64,000 nt of DNA from Lachnospiraceae bacterium AD3010 (GCA_000622025.1 JHWU01000017.1:1-64000); one strand, 5' to 3'; counted from the first letter of the stretch, positions 9,742 to 18,701 are shown. The notes: generated by a model not told the origin, from the sequence alone. A program made the numbers and translations.

Positions 9742-10458
9742 TTAATTTTCGCTCCCGGCTGAGAGGACAACATCTATGGTCTTCTGCTCAAATCCGTGAT
9801 CTTCAGAGGGCTCATAAACCTTAACCGCTACAGTATCATCCGGGTTCTTTCCCGACAGATAACTCTTCAGATCCTCAACTGTAGCTATCTTTTTTCCGTC
9901 CACTTCCGTAATGACCGAGTGTTCTTTAAGTCCTGCCTTATCCGCAGCCCCATCCCTGTTCACTTTCATAATAAGGACTCCGGCGGGAATGTTGTACGAT
10001 TCCCTTGCTTCATCGGACACTGTTGTGACCATTACGTCAAGGAAGGCTCCCTGAGGTTTAGCCTCATTGTCCCCGGATTCCTGCCCCTGTCTTTCGTTTG
10101 GCCTCCCCTGTGAGTCCCGGTCCTCTTCATTATTCCCGTCAAAGGGCGTCATATTACGGAAAAAGTCCCTGCCGTCAAAGCCGGGGAACGCACTTCCTTC
10201 GTCCGCCCCTCCCTGTGCCATGGCACCGTCCCCGTTTCCGGGGGCATTATCCGGAATACTTCCATCTGCATCTTTAGAAACCTCATGAACCGGATGCCCT
10301 TTTTCCGTACCCTTGAGGTAACCGGCACTGTATGCCGAATAGCACATGGTCCCGCAAAGAGCCACAATAATAAGCGCAAATAGCGGCTTCGGGATCGAGA
10401 CATTGCTTTCGTTTTTTGGCTTTACTTCCTCTTTCCTGTCTTCCCTGTATTCATCCAT
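9742..10458 (-). CDS. membrane-anchored PDZ-domain protein
   Basis: The 238-residue protein has a short charged cytoplasmic N-terminus, one membrane segment at about residues 25-47, a Gly/Asp/Gln-rich linker, and a PDZ domain at about 135-235. The PDZ region includes IPAGVLIMKVNRDGAADKAG and SVITEVDGKKIATVEDL, which match the PDZ of HtrA/DegP proteases. The protease domain is absent, so this is a PDZ-only protein that may bind peptide C-termini outside the membrane. It lies upstream of the two-kinase operon on the same strand, 50 bases away, so it could be the head of that transcription unit. HtrA-like decay or a stand-alone adaptor are both possible. Confidence 0.8.
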   Translation of the reverse strand: MDEYREDRKEEVKPKNESNVSIPKPLFALIIVALCGTMCYSAYSAGYLKGTEKGHPVHEVSKDADGSIPDNAPGNGDGAMAQGGADEGSAFPGFDGRDFFRNMTPFDGNNEEDRDSQGRPNERQGQESGDNEAKPQGAFLDVMVTTVSDEARESYNIPAGVLIMKVNRDGAADKAGLKEHSVITEVDGKKIATVEDLKSYLSGKNPDDTVAVKVYEPSEDHGFEQKTIDVVLSAGSEN

Positions 10459-10582
10459 TTTCGATTTCCTCCTGAAAAAATACCCTTACACAAAGTCTTT
10501 CATAATCAGGATTGTAATCGATAATTGTGTTTTTTCTTTGTCCTTTCTTTGTTTTTTCTGTGAGAAGCCGGTAAAAACCCTT

Positions 10583-10831
10583 CTAATAGAGCTCCCTTAG
10601 TACAAGGATCGTTATGCCCTGATTGTCACCCGGGATTATCCGCTTTACCTTCGGTTCAAGGTCGTACCAGTCGTAGATCATATTCTTTAACCTGGTCCCT
10701 CGGTTAAAGCCGTGAATAAGCCTCAGCTGATAAGTCCCGGAGCCGGCAGAAGCCAGTGCCTTATCGATCCTTTTTTTCGCCTCCTCCTGTGTAAGACCGT
10801 GTAGATCTAAGGTGACAAAGGGTTCATCCAT
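10583..10831 (-). CDS. Smr-domain protein
   Basis: The chosen start is the ATG at 10831, giving 82 residues that begin MDEPFVTLDLHGLTQEEAKK. The Smr hallmarks are present: the LDLHGL motif near the N-terminus and RLIHGFNRGTRLKN near residues 35-50. Stand-alone Smr domains of this size are nucleic-acid-binding proteins or nucleases related to the MutS2 C-terminus. A longer reading frame extends into the malic enzyme gene but adds non-conserved residues, so the short start that overlaps the malic enzyme stop by 8 bases is preferred. AAGGA lies directly before the start. The overlap implies cotranscription with malic enzyme, with no obvious functional link. Confidence 0.85.
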   Translation of the reverse strand: MDEPFVTLDLHGLTQEEAKKRIDKALASAGSGTYQLRLIHGFNRGTRLKNMIYDWYDLEPKVKRIIPGDNQGITILVLRELY

Positions 10832-11999
10832 TCCTTGCAACCCCGCTCTTTCTCGCTGCCTCTGCCACAGCCGCTGCAACAGCGGGTCCCACCTTCGGAT
10901 CAAAGGCATAGGGGATGATATAGTCTGGACTGAGCTCACTGTCTGAAATAAGCCCTGCAAGCGCATTTGCTGCCGCCATCTTCATTTCCTCATTTATATC
11001 CCTTGCCCTCACGTCAAAGGTTCCTCTGAAAATACCCGGAAAAGCCAGTACATTATTGATCTGATTCGGGAAATCGCTCCGTCCTGTGGCTATCACCTTT
11101 GCTCCTCCCGCCTTTGCGTCCTCCGGGAAGATCTCCGGAGTAGGATTCGCACAGGCAAAGATTATCGCATCACGGTTCATACTCTTCACCATATCGCTGT
11201 TTATGGTTCCGGGTGCAGATACTCCTATGAAAATATCCGCTCCCTTCAGCACGTCAGCTATGCTGCCCTTCTTTTTTCCGAGATTGGTCTCTTTCGCCAT
11301 TTCCTCCTTTATCCAGTTGAGGCCCTCCCTGCCCTCATAGATCGCTCCCTTCCGGTCACACATGGTTATATCCTTGAACCCCGCAGACAGGAGAAGCTTT
11401 ACGATCGCTATGGCGGCAGCACCTGCTCCGCTTGTCACAATCTTCACGTCTTCCTTCTTTTTTCCCGTGATCTTCAGAGCGTTGGTAAGTCCTGCCAGAG
11501 TGATGACCGCCGTTCCGTGCTGATCATCATGAAAGATAGGTATATCTGTCTTTTCCTTTAGCTTCCTCTCAATCTCAAAACAACGCGGAGCTGAAATATC
11601 CTCCAGGTTGATCCCTCCGAAGGACCCCGAGATAAGGGCCACCGTATTGACAAATTCATCCACATCCTTTGTTTTCACGCAAAGCGGAAAGGCATCCACA
11701 TTTCCAAATTCCTTGAAAAGCACGCATTTCCCCTCCATTACGGGCATCCCTGCCTCCGGCCCGATGTCTCCGAGACCGAGAACCGCGGAACCGTCAGTTA
11801 TGACGGCACACATATTGTGTCTCCTGGTAAGATCATAGGATCTGTTTATATCCTTCTGTATGGCAAGACAGGGCTCTGCCACTCCGGGCGTGTACGCAAG
11901 TGACAGATCCTCCTTTGTCTTTACGCTTACCCTGGAAACCACCTCTATTTTTCCCTTCCACTCACCATGAAGCTTCAGGGACTCTTCCGCATAATTCAT
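10824..11999 (-). CDS. NAD-dependent malic enzyme (decarboxylating)
   Basis: The 391-residue protein has the length and order of the short bacterial malic enzymes that oxidise malate to pyruvate and CO2. Visible hallmarks are SLAYTPGVAEPCLAI near the N-terminus, the metal and substrate loop EDISAPRCFEIE, FHDDQHGTAV and the Rossmann glycine motif TSGAGAAAIAIVKLL. It is cytoplasmic and would link C4 acids to pyruvate, which fits the fumarase genes elsewhere in the window. An AAGGAGACTTT ribosome binding site precedes the ATG. NAD versus NADP preference is inferred from the small-enzyme subfamily rather than seen. Confidence 0.93.
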   Translation of the reverse strand: MNYAEESLKLHGEWKGKIEVVSRVSVKTKEDLSLAYTPGVAEPCLAIQKDINRSYDLTRRHNMCAVITDGSAVLGLGDIGPEAGMPVMEGKCVLFKEFGNVDAFPLCVKTKDVDEFVNTVALISGSFGGINLEDISAPRCFEIERKLKEKTDIPIFHDDQHGTAVITLAGLTNALKITGKKKEDVKIVTSGAGAAAIAIVKLLLSAGFKDITMCDRKGAIYEGREGLNWIKEEMAKETNLGKKKGSIADVLKGADIFIGVSAPGTINSDMVKSMNRDAIIFACANPTPEIFPEDAKAGGAKVIATGRSDFPNQINNVLAFPGIFRGTFDVRARDINEEMKMAAANALAGLISDSELSPDYIIPYAFDPKVGPAVAAAVAEAARKSGVARNG

Positions 12000-12151
12000 T
12001 AGTAAAGTCTCCTTTCATAAATATGGGGCAGTCCCCCCGATCGCCGCCTACAACACTGATTATACAAGAAAAGCCTATGGTATGCTATACTTAAAGCTCA
12101 GGGTCCCGGAATGGTTTAATAGATCATTTTCCAATGGAGGTTTGAAAATTA

Positions 12152-12844
12152 ATGCCGGATCGGTTTTCAAGGACACAGCTCATTTACGGGGCGGAAGCAA
12201 TGGAAAAACTGGCTTCCTCCAGGGTCGCTGTTTTCGGAATAGGCGGAGTGGGTGGATATGTGGTTGAAGCACTTGCTAGAAGCGGTGTCGGAGTACTGGA
12301 CCTAATTGATAATGACAAGGTCTGCCTGACAAATATCAACCGACAGATCATCGCCACCATAAGCTCGATGGGGAAATATAAGGTTGATGTGGCAAAAGAA
12401 CGGATAATGGATATCAACCCGGATTGTATGGTTAAAACATACAAAACCTTCTTCCTGCCTGAAACTCAGGATGAATTCGACTTTCGTGAATACGACTACG
12501 TAGTAGATGCCATTGATACCGTGACCGGAAAGCTTGCGATCATTGAGAAAGCAAAAAAGGCCGGCATTCCTGTAATATCCTCAATGGGTGCAGGAAACAA
12601 AGTAAATGCAGCCCTATTCGAGGTTGCAGATATATATGAGACCTCTGTTTGCCCCCTTGCGAAGGTCATGCGGCGTGAATGCAAAAAAAGAGGTATAGAT
12701 TCATTAAAGGTCGTATTTTCAAAGGAAAAACCTGTACATCTCGGCACGGAACAAAAAAGTGCTCCCGGTTCGACGGCATTTGTCCCATCTGTTGCGGGCC
12801 TTATCATTGCGGGAGAAGTCGTCAACGATATCACGCACTTATAA
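12152..12844 (+). CDS. tcdA: tRNA threonylcarbamoyladenosine dehydratase (TcdA)
   Basis: The 230-residue protein is an E1/ThiF-fold enzyme that activates the carboxylate of t6A37 in tRNA with ATP to make the cyclic form. The nucleotide-binding motif AVFGIGGVGGYVVEALARSG lies at about residues 26-45, followed by LTNINRQI and the VDAIDTV and SSMGAGNK motifs of the family. The start DRFSRTQLIYG is typical of TcdA. GGAGG lies 11 bases before the ATG. This is the only plus-strand gene in the left part of the window and is convergent with the sugar-binding lipoprotein gene. HesA/ThiF paralogues are the alternative, but length and motifs favour TcdA. Confidence 0.92.
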   Translation: MPDRFSRTQLIYGAEAMEKLASSRVAVFGIGGVGGYVVEALARSGVGVLDLIDNDKVCLTNINRQIIATISSMGKYKVDVAKERIMDINPDCMVKTYKTFFLPETQDEFDFREYDYVVDAIDTVTGKLAIIEKAKKAGIPVISSMGAGNKVNAALFEVADIYETSVCPLAKVMRRECKKRGIDSLKVVFSKEKPVHLGTEQKSAPGSTAFVPSVAGLIIAGEVVNDITHL

Positions 12845-12872
12845 TGTGACCCCGGCTTCCCCCTGATCTCTT

Positions 12873-14177
12873 CTATTCCTCTGCAAATGTTCCGAAGGCG
12901 GCAACTGCCTCATCTATGGTCATTTTTCCCGTTCCCACGCTGAAAACTGCCTTCCTTAGCTGTATGACCGCATCATCAGTCAGGCCGAATTCTTCAGGCG
13001 ACAGGATACGCTCTTCCGGAACATCCCCGAATGCTGCGTACATACTGTTAAAGGACAGATCCTTTGTCGGTGACATAAGCCCCTTGTTCCGGGCCATCTC
13101 GTTCAGTTCCTGCGGTGTTATGAGAAAGCGCATAAATTCATTTGCCATATCCAGATTTGTACTGTCTTTGTTGACGGAGAACTGCAGATTCGGTATATCC
13201 AGAAATGCGGCACCTTCATCCGACATAGGAATGGGTACAAAGGAATATGTAAAGGGATTGGCTATAAATGCCTCAGAACGGCTCTCACGTTTTTTTGTTC
13301 CGGATACGGTATCTCCGGAGCAGGCCATCATTGGAACATCCCCTTCAAAGAAGCGAAGGATCACGGCGTCATAATTGTTTTCGATCTTCGCACAGGCATC
13401 AAGATCCGCTAAGCCATCATCCCGGAACTGTACTATCTTCTCAAGTGAAGGCCGCATATACTCACCGGCCGAGCTATCCAGGGAATTTAGTTTTTTGACA
13501 GCCTCTGCATCATTCGCCACGGTTCCGCAGAAGAAGGGATAGATCGCTACCGTAAAAATAGAGGTGGTCTCCTCATTGGAAAAACCCATCAGGGGATTAT
13601 CATATCCTTTTTTTCTGAACTCATCACATACCTTGACAAGCTCCTGATAGGTTGTGGGAACGCTTAAGCCCTCTTTTTCGAAAAGACTGTTGTTCACAAG
13701 CATGCCGTAGGTATTTGAAAAAACCGGAACCATGGGAAGCGTACCATCGTCCGTATTTAAAATAATATTGCTTCGAATGCAGTCAAGATCAAGTCCCAGA
13801 GCAGGATCAGCCAGGTTCTCGGCATGATCTATTGAATCCTTGTATTGTTCCCTGCCGTACATCCAGGAATAATTGACGTAGATGTCCGGAGCATCGTTTC
13901 CGTTCAGGACCGTTCCGATCATATTATTATAGTCATCAACCTTGGTATACATTAGCTCCACATTGGGATAATGATCGTTAAATCTGTCAAATTCGACTTC
14001 CAGAGCTTCAAAGTTGTCGTAACCGCCGGCAATGTTGATCTTGACTTCTGTGGAAGTATTCAGGGCCGGACGGAAGCCCTCGCCCTCCTCTGTCTTAGCT
14101 TCCTGTTTCATTGAAGCGCAGGCCGTCAGACTCGTGATCATCAGTAGCGCTAAAGATATACAAATTATCTTCTTCAT
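12873..14177 (-). CDS. extracellular sugar-type substrate-binding lipoprotein
   Basis: The 434-residue protein has a lipoprotein signal peptide with the lipobox LTAC (cysteine 20) and the fold signature of family 1 ABC solute-binding proteins, including LEVEFDRFNDHYPNVELMYT near the N-terminus, a DIYVNYSWM segment, and NLDMANEFMRFLITPQELNE near the C-terminus. Binding proteins of this class capture oligosaccharides for ABC importers. No permease or ATPase gene is nearby. Its start overlaps the stop of the hybrid kinase gene by 4 bases, which argues that it serves as the ligand-binding partner of that kinase rather than of a transporter. The sensing role is inference. Confidence 0.88.
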   Translation of the reverse strand: MKKIICISLALLMITSLTACASMKQEAKTEEGEGFRPALNTSTEVKINIAGGYDNFEALEVEFDRFNDHYPNVELMYTKVDDYNNMIGTVLNGNDAPDIYVNYSWMYGREQYKDSIDHAENLADPALGLDLDCIRSNIILNTDDGTLPMVPVFSNTYGMLVNNSLFEKEGLSVPTTYQELVKVCDEFRKKGYDNPLMGFSNEETTSIFTVAIYPFFCGTVANDAEAVKKLNSLDSSAGEYMRPSLEKIVQFRDDGLADLDACAKIENNYDAVILRFFEGDVPMMACSGDTVSGTKKRESRSEAFIANPFTYSFVPIPMSDEGAAFLDIPNLQFSVNKDSTNLDMANEFMRFLITPQELNEMARNKGLMSPTKDLSFNSMYAAFGDVPEERILSPEEFGLTDDAVIQLRKAVFSVGTGKMTIDEAVAAFGTFAEE

Positions 14178-16714
14178 GACCTTCTCCTTTCCTCCTTTAT
14201 CCTTCGGATCTCTCTTATAACCAGTTTTATATCAATGGGTTTTGCAATATGCCCGTTCATTCCCGCGTTCAGACACTCCGTAACGTTTTCTGAAAATGCG
14301 TCTGCCGTCATAGCGATTATGGGGATGTTAGCAGCCCATGGATCCTTGAGTCCCCGGATCGCTTTTGTTGCGTCAAGTCCATTCATCTCCGGCATCTGTA
14401 CGTCCATAAAGATCAGTTCATAACTGCCCTCCTTAGCCGTACTCATTATATCAACACAGACCCGCCCGTTTTCTGCACGCTCGGTAATGATCCCAAAGGA
14501 TTTAAGAATGTGGGAAATGATTTCCCAGTTTATATCGTTATCCTCGGCAACAAGAATGTGCAGACCCTCCAGATCGGAATTATCATCTTCCATCTCATGG
14601 GATACGGGTTCTTTCCCGGTAAGGTCATTGATCTTATCATAGAGTGTTGAGCGGAAAAGGGGTTTGCTGACGAAGCCGTTCGCTCCTGCTACTTTTGCCT
14701 TGTCCTCGATATCCGACCAGTCATACGCAGAGATCAGTAAGATCGGAACACCTGTACCTATTTCGGAGCGGATACGCCTGATCGTCTCAAGGCCGTCCAT
14801 TTCAGGCATCTTCCAGTCAACAATGACAATGTCGTATTCCTTTCCGGAAAGCTGCCTTCGCTTTATCATTCCAAGTGCTTCCGGTCCGCTTAGCGCCTGC
14901 TCCGCTGACGCACCAAGAGACTCAAGGGTTTGAACAGCTGTCTGAAGCGTTATATCATCGTCATCAACGATCAGAATATCAATGGGTTCAAGCTTCATAT
15001 CATCCCGCTGCCTGTCAGCTATAGGGATATCCAGCTTTATGGTAAAGACTGTCCCCTTGCCCTGTTCACTCCGGCAGTCTATGGTCCCTCCGATAAGCTC
15101 CACCATCTGCTTTGTAATGGCCAGTCCAAGGCCGGTTCCCTGTATGCTGTTTACACGGCTGTCCACCTGTCGGGAGAAAGGCTGATACATTGCAGCCATA
15201 AATTCCGGACTCATTCCGATCCCCGTGTCCGTTACAACATATGTAAGCTGTACGCATCCGGGTACAGCGCTCTTTTCTTCGCTCATATCCACATTTACAC
15301 TTCCGCCGGGTTCCGTATATTTAATGGCATTTGAGAGAATGTTGATGAAAATCTGATTCAGACGGAGCTGATCCGTGTACAGATATTCCTTTTCCATCTG
15401 ATCGATATGGAAGCTGAATTCAATATTTTTTTCCTTTATCATAGGTTGAGAAATATTTATGAGATTCTCAACTGTTTCCACAATGGAAAAGGTCATCGGA
15501 CTCAGTTTCAGCTTCCCGCTCTCCACCTTTGATATATCCAGAATATCATTGATAAGTGTCAGAAGGTGATTGCTGGCAAGACTGATCTTCCGGAGGTTCT
15601 CCGCTGTTGATTCCGTGTCAGAGAGATTTTTCTCAGCAATGGCCGTAAGACCAATGATAGCATTCATAGGAGTACGTATGTCGTGAGACATTGTGGAGAG
15701 AAAATCGGTCTTTGCTTTATTTGCAGACTCCGCCTCCCTGGCTGAGATCTGAAGGCGCTTGTTTATGTAGCGCATATAGAACATGTCGCAGAGGAAGAGG
15801 AGCAGTAAACCGATAAAGACGACTCCGAACAGCAGCCAGTTTTCGGTATCTACCTTCAGATCCTTCGCCGGAACAAGACCAAGCAAGGTCCAGCCGGCAG
15901 TAGCCGATACAGGTGTATAGGCAAGTATGCACTCCTGTCCATGCGAGTCAATCATTGATATGGAGCCCGTCGATGAAGTGATCCTCTTAAATAATTCATC
16001 CGATGATTCAGGATCCGTCGGATTATAGGACTTGTAAAATTCAAAAAAGCTGGAGTTCTTAAAACTGTTTCCCTTAAGGATATAATCACCGTGTGAATCG
16101 ATCATAGAAAGATCGGCGTTCACAAACTCCATCTGCGGATAAACCCATTTCTGTTCCAGTGCTGAGATAGGAATAACCCTGAGAAGGACGGCAGCCTCAG
16201 ACGTTTTGCTCTCAGGATCGTACAGAGAGACCCGGTTACAAAAAGCCAGTGACTGCTCCCCGTTCATAGGATTAGTATAAGCACGGGTAATATTAATGGA
16301 CTTTCCTGTCTCATCGATCCACTCAACATTCTCCAGCAGATCTACCCGTTCATAGGAAACATCATAGTCATCCGTCGTTCCCTGTTTCGGACGCGTAGAG
16401 AGACCCGTAAGTGTATCAAGGGCGATCAGATGGGCAGAGGAGGTCTCAAGCACATGAGACGCGCGAATAAAATCAGCAGCCTCCTCCATTGTCATAGCGC
16501 TGCTGTTGATATACTGCGCCCAAACATCACAGATCCTCTGCTCCCCCTCCAGATAATTCTCCGTCACCTGTTCCATGGTGACTGTTGTATTTTCAAAGTT
16601 TTCTATCTGTCTCCGGTAGGAAGCTTTGCTTTCTATTCTGGAGTAGTGAACAACGAAGATCAATATAGTGACCATGATGATCACATTGACAGCAATTATA
16701 TAAGTCCTTTTCAT
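14174..16714 (-). CDS. membrane hybrid histidine kinase with two receiver domains
   Basis: The 846-residue protein has membrane segments at about residues 5-25 and 290-312 with a dCache-like extracellular domain between them. Then come HisKA with His344 (SHDIRTPMNAI), HATPase with the N, G1 and G2 boxes, a first receiver with Asp633 (VDWKMP) and a second receiver with Asp771 (FMDVQMP). It differs from the other two kinases in the window, which have one receiver and an HPt. No HPt is present, so an external one is expected. It is followed by a 4-base overlapping gene for a sugar-binding lipoprotein. No ribosome binding site is obvious. Confidence 0.9.
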   Translation of the reverse strand: MKRTYIIAVNVIIMVTILIFVVHYSRIESKASYRRQIENFENTTVTMEQVTENYLEGEQRICDVWAQYINSSAMTMEEAADFIRASHVLETSSAHLIALDTLTGLSTRPKQGTTDDYDVSYERVDLLENVEWIDETGKSINITRAYTNPMNGEQSLAFCNRVSLYDPESKTSEAAVLLRVIPISALEQKWVYPQMEFVNADLSMIDSHGDYILKGNSFKNSSFFEFYKSYNPTDPESSDELFKRITSSTGSISMIDSHGQECILAYTPVSATAGWTLLGLVPAKDLKVDTENWLLFGVVFIGLLLLFLCDMFYMRYINKRLQISAREAESANKAKTDFLSTMSHDIRTPMNAIIGLTAIAEKNLSDTESTAENLRKISLASNHLLTLINDILDISKVESGKLKLSPMTFSIVETVENLINISQPMIKEKNIEFSFHIDQMEKEYLYTDQLRLNQIFINILSNAIKYTEPGGSVNVDMSEEKSAVPGCVQLTYVVTDTGIGMSPEFMAAMYQPFSRQVDSRVNSIQGTGLGLAITKQMVELIGGTIDCRSEQGKGTVFTIKLDIPIADRQRDDMKLEPIDILIVDDDDITLQTAVQTLESLGASAEQALSGPEALGMIKRRQLSGKEYDIVIVDWKMPEMDGLETIRRIRSEIGTGVPILLISAYDWSDIEDKAKVAGANGFVSKPLFRSTLYDKINDLTGKEPVSHEMEDDNSDLEGLHILVAEDNDINWEIISHILKSFGIITERAENGRVCVDIMSTAKEGSYELIFMDVQMPEMNGLDATKAIRGLKDPWAANIPIIAMTADAFSENVTECLNAGMNGHIAKPIDIKLVIREIRRIKEERRRS

Positions 16715-16872
16715 ACTCCGGTTCTCAAAAAATAGCCAAAGGTAATATCCGTATCAATATAATATATAGTGCCATAGGGCTCGGCTATCGTCAAATTCAA
16801 GAATACAGAAAGGACGGGCGTTTCCGGATCACATTTTTTATTGTCACCCACTTTGTATTCACAACTTAACAT

Positions 16873-16930
16873 AATGCCTTGGTTTTCATACGTCACTTGC
16901 GGTTCCGCAAGTGACTGTTCTGAATAGTTA
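16873..16930. repeat. 58-bp hairpin repeat, copy B (inverted relative to copy A)
   Basis: The reverse complement of this segment matches 140-198 with about three differences, including the flanks AATGCC and TAACTATTCA. It lies in the gap between the hybrid kinase gene start and the PD-(D/E)XK gene. Confidence 0.85.
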
Positions 16931-16987
16931 CACTTAACATTAAATCGTATATGAAAAAGCGACCATCCCGTGATGATCGCCGCAGCT

Positions 16988-17902
16988 TTATTTCTTTATC
17001 AGCCCCGCATATATGGATCGCTGGGATTGCGGGATTTTAAGAGAATCCATCGCCTTATCCACAGTTACTCCAAAAGATTCCATAATATCTTTCAAATGAT
17101 TGACGGTTGTTTCCCGCTCTTTTTCATTTACCTTTTCATCTACTCTGTCCTTCATGATTTCCATCAATACATCACCACCATCCATATCGTTCCTCCTTAT
17201 CTCCTCAAAGATCTGAGGGTTCTTCAATGCCAACAGTTCTATCAGGACTCTGTAATGATCCCTTAGATTATTGGCCTTTTCCCTGTCTGCTGCTATTATT
17301 ATGTGTTCCACATCCTTTTCTGCCGCTTTATCCGTTAATGCCCTGTATGCTGCGTATTCCTCGCCCTGAAGTTCACCCGTGATAACGATCTGAAAAGGGA
17401 TATCCGTTATTCCCTTTACAATATAGATTCCCGGTGCATCACCTTTGATGAGATTCCCGGATCTCTCCATTGCCTTAAAGAGCTTCGGGTTCTTTACAGC
17501 ACGGAAGATGGATATTGTTACCTCGTCTGCTTTAATATCTCCCTCGTGTTCTGCGATTCCGATATAAAGATACGCATAAGCGGCTATCTTTCGGATCACC
17601 CGTTCATTCAAAGAATCATGAGGATTCTTATATTCAAGGATGTTATGCTTACGGAAGATCTTGAAAATATCCTTATCAAACTCAACCTTTTTATCTTCGA
17701 TAAGGACCACGTAGTCAGCCCTTGGCGGTTCTTCTCCCAGAACTTCTTCTGTCAGTAAGCGGATACTGTTTCCGTATTTATAGGTCTCTATTCTTAAAAG
17801 GGCTTCAAATCCTGTATGCCAGTCACTGCGAGGTGTAGCCAGAAGCTCCTTTAAGGCCGCCCGGTGAAAGGCTATTTTCTCTTTGCGTTCCTTCTCTGTC
17901 AT
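16988..17902 (-). CDS. PD-(D/E)XK nuclease-fold protein, Rpn/transposase-like
   Basis: The 304-residue protein shows the layout of a PD-(D/E)XK nuclease in its first third: PPRADYVVLI (acidic residue) followed by KIFRKHNILEYKNP, where EYK is the E-x-K half of the motif. The remainder is helical and ends with a short basic helix. Such proteins are common in Lachnospiraceae as stand-alone genes and are related to the Rpn recombination-promoting nucleases and to transposase-type families. No partner gene is adjacent. It is flanked by the hairpin repeat at 16873 and by a hairpin at 17994, so it could be mobile. Function beyond a probable nuclease is not known. Confidence 0.75.
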   Translation of the reverse strand: MTEKERKEKIAFHRAALKELLATPRSDWHTGFEALLRIETYKYGNSIRLLTEEVLGEEPPRADYVVLIEDKKVEFDKDIFKIFRKHNILEYKNPHDSLNERVIRKIAAYAYLYIGIAEHEGDIKADEVTISIFRAVKNPKLFKAMERSGNLIKGDAPGIYIVKGITDIPFQIVITGELQGEEYAAYRALTDKAAEKDVEHIIIAADREKANNLRDHYRVLIELLALKNPQIFEEIRRNDMDGGDVLMEIMKDRVDEKVNEKERETTVNHLKDIMESFGVTVDKAMDSLKIPQSQRSIYAGLIKK

Positions 17903-17993
17903 GACAATATTTTACTATCATTCTATTCAAATCTCAACAATCCAGAAAAATCAAATAACTGAAACAGAAAACCCTTAAGAACCGGGAGTGCAG

Positions 17994-18024
17994 CATTTCA
18001 GCAGTCTGCCAGACTACTGAAATG
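17994..18024. terminator. hairpin, possible terminator
   Basis: CATTTCAGCAGTCTG pairs with CAGACTACTGAAATG (one mismatch). A T-run (CTTTTTTAC) follows on the plus strand after 14 bases. It lies in the 350-base gene-free stretch between the PD-(D/E)XK gene and the tRNA-Arg region, which otherwise holds nothing I can name. Confidence 0.4.
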
Positions 18025-18253
18025 TAACCGGTCAGGTCTTTTTTACTAAGTACGTATAAATCCCGGAGCCGGAAAAAATATTATAAATTAATTGATTTTT
18101 TATTCCTGTGCTTCGTATATAATTGTAGAAAGCAGTTTTTTGGGAATGTAAACAATCCTGACGAATGATAAGACTCCTAATGAACATTTTCGGAATAGAT
18201 CTTTTGCAAAATAAACCCTGCAGAATCTGCAAAAAGGTTCTACGGGGTTTCCA

Positions 18254-18328
18254 GCGTCCACGAGAGGGCGCTCGACGTCCGGGGGACGTCGGCTCAGCGC
18301 CGACCGGAGCGAAGCGGAGACCGAACCT
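18254..18328 (-). repeat. hairpin array ending in a copy of the tRNA-Arg 3' end, copy 1
   Basis: Read on the minus strand this segment starts GAGGTTCGGTCTCC, forms stems such as CGACGTCC/GGACGTCG and GTCGGC/GCCGAC, and ends with CCTCTCGTGGACG, the exact last 13 bases of tRNA-Arg. A second copy with one difference forms the inside of the interrupted tRNA at 18577-18701. Confidence 0.8.
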
Positions 18329-18356
18329 CGTTCGAGTCCGAACAGGACTCGAACTG

Positions 18357-18393
18357 AAAAGCTGACAGAAGCCTTGCGCTCCTGTCAGCTTTT
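18357..18393 (-). terminator. hairpin 3' of tRNA-Arg
   Basis: On the minus strand AAAAGCTGACAG pairs with CTGTCAGCTTTT, a 12-bp stem starting about 8 bases after the tRNA end. The descending arm ends in four T. It is the likely terminator of tRNA-Arg. Confidence 0.6.
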
Positions 18394-18400
18394 CAAATCG

Positions 18401-18474
18401 CGTCCACGAGAGGATTCGAACCTCCGACCTACCGCTTAGGAGGCGGTCGCTCTATCCTACTGAGCTACGTAGAC
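18401..18474 (-). tRNA. tRNA-Arg (anticodon CCT)
   Basis: The 74-base gene folds fully: acceptor GTCTACG with CGTGGAC, anticodon stem ACCGC/GCGGT around the loop CTCCTAA (anticodon CCT), and T arm GGAGG-TTCGAAT-CCTCT with its conserved TTC. CCA is not encoded. It decodes AGG. A second, interrupted copy lies 103 bases upstream and shares the 5' flank ACATATATCTA, so the pair arose by tandem duplication. Confidence 0.95.
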
Positions 18475-18576
18475 ATATATCTAAATATTTACTTGTATCC
18501 TTAATTAATTTCCCTCATCAGTCAGACCTGCAGTCTGACAGCTTTTCCCAGAGGGCGAAGCCTTCCTGTTATCAAG

Positions 18577-18701
18577 CGTCCACGAGAGGGCGCTCGACGT
18601 CCGGAGGACGTCGGCTCAGCGCCGACCGGAGCGAAGCGGAGACCGAACCTCCGACCTACCGCTTAGGAGGCGGTCGCTCTATCCTACTGAGCTACGTAGA
18701 C
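18577..18701 (-). pseudogene. tRNA-Arg (CCT) copy interrupted in the T-loop
   Basis: The first 59 bases match the intact tRNA-Arg through GGAGGTTCG. The three bases AAT of the T-loop are replaced by 54 bases of GC-rich hairpins, after which the last 13 bases CCTCTCGTGGACG resume. The full length is 125 instead of 74 bases. The insert matches the hairpin array downstream of the intact gene (18254-18328), and the junction falls on GAGGTTCG, a sequence present both in the T arm and at the start of that array. Recombination between these two GAGGTTCG sites explains the structure. A folded tRNA is unlikely unless the insert is removed. Confidence 0.8.

Noticed and set aside
18165-18365. Plus-strand frame of 66 residues over the tRNA-Arg palindrome array
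   Set aside because: It is a translation of GC-rich hairpins and the tRNA 3' end and has no protein features.
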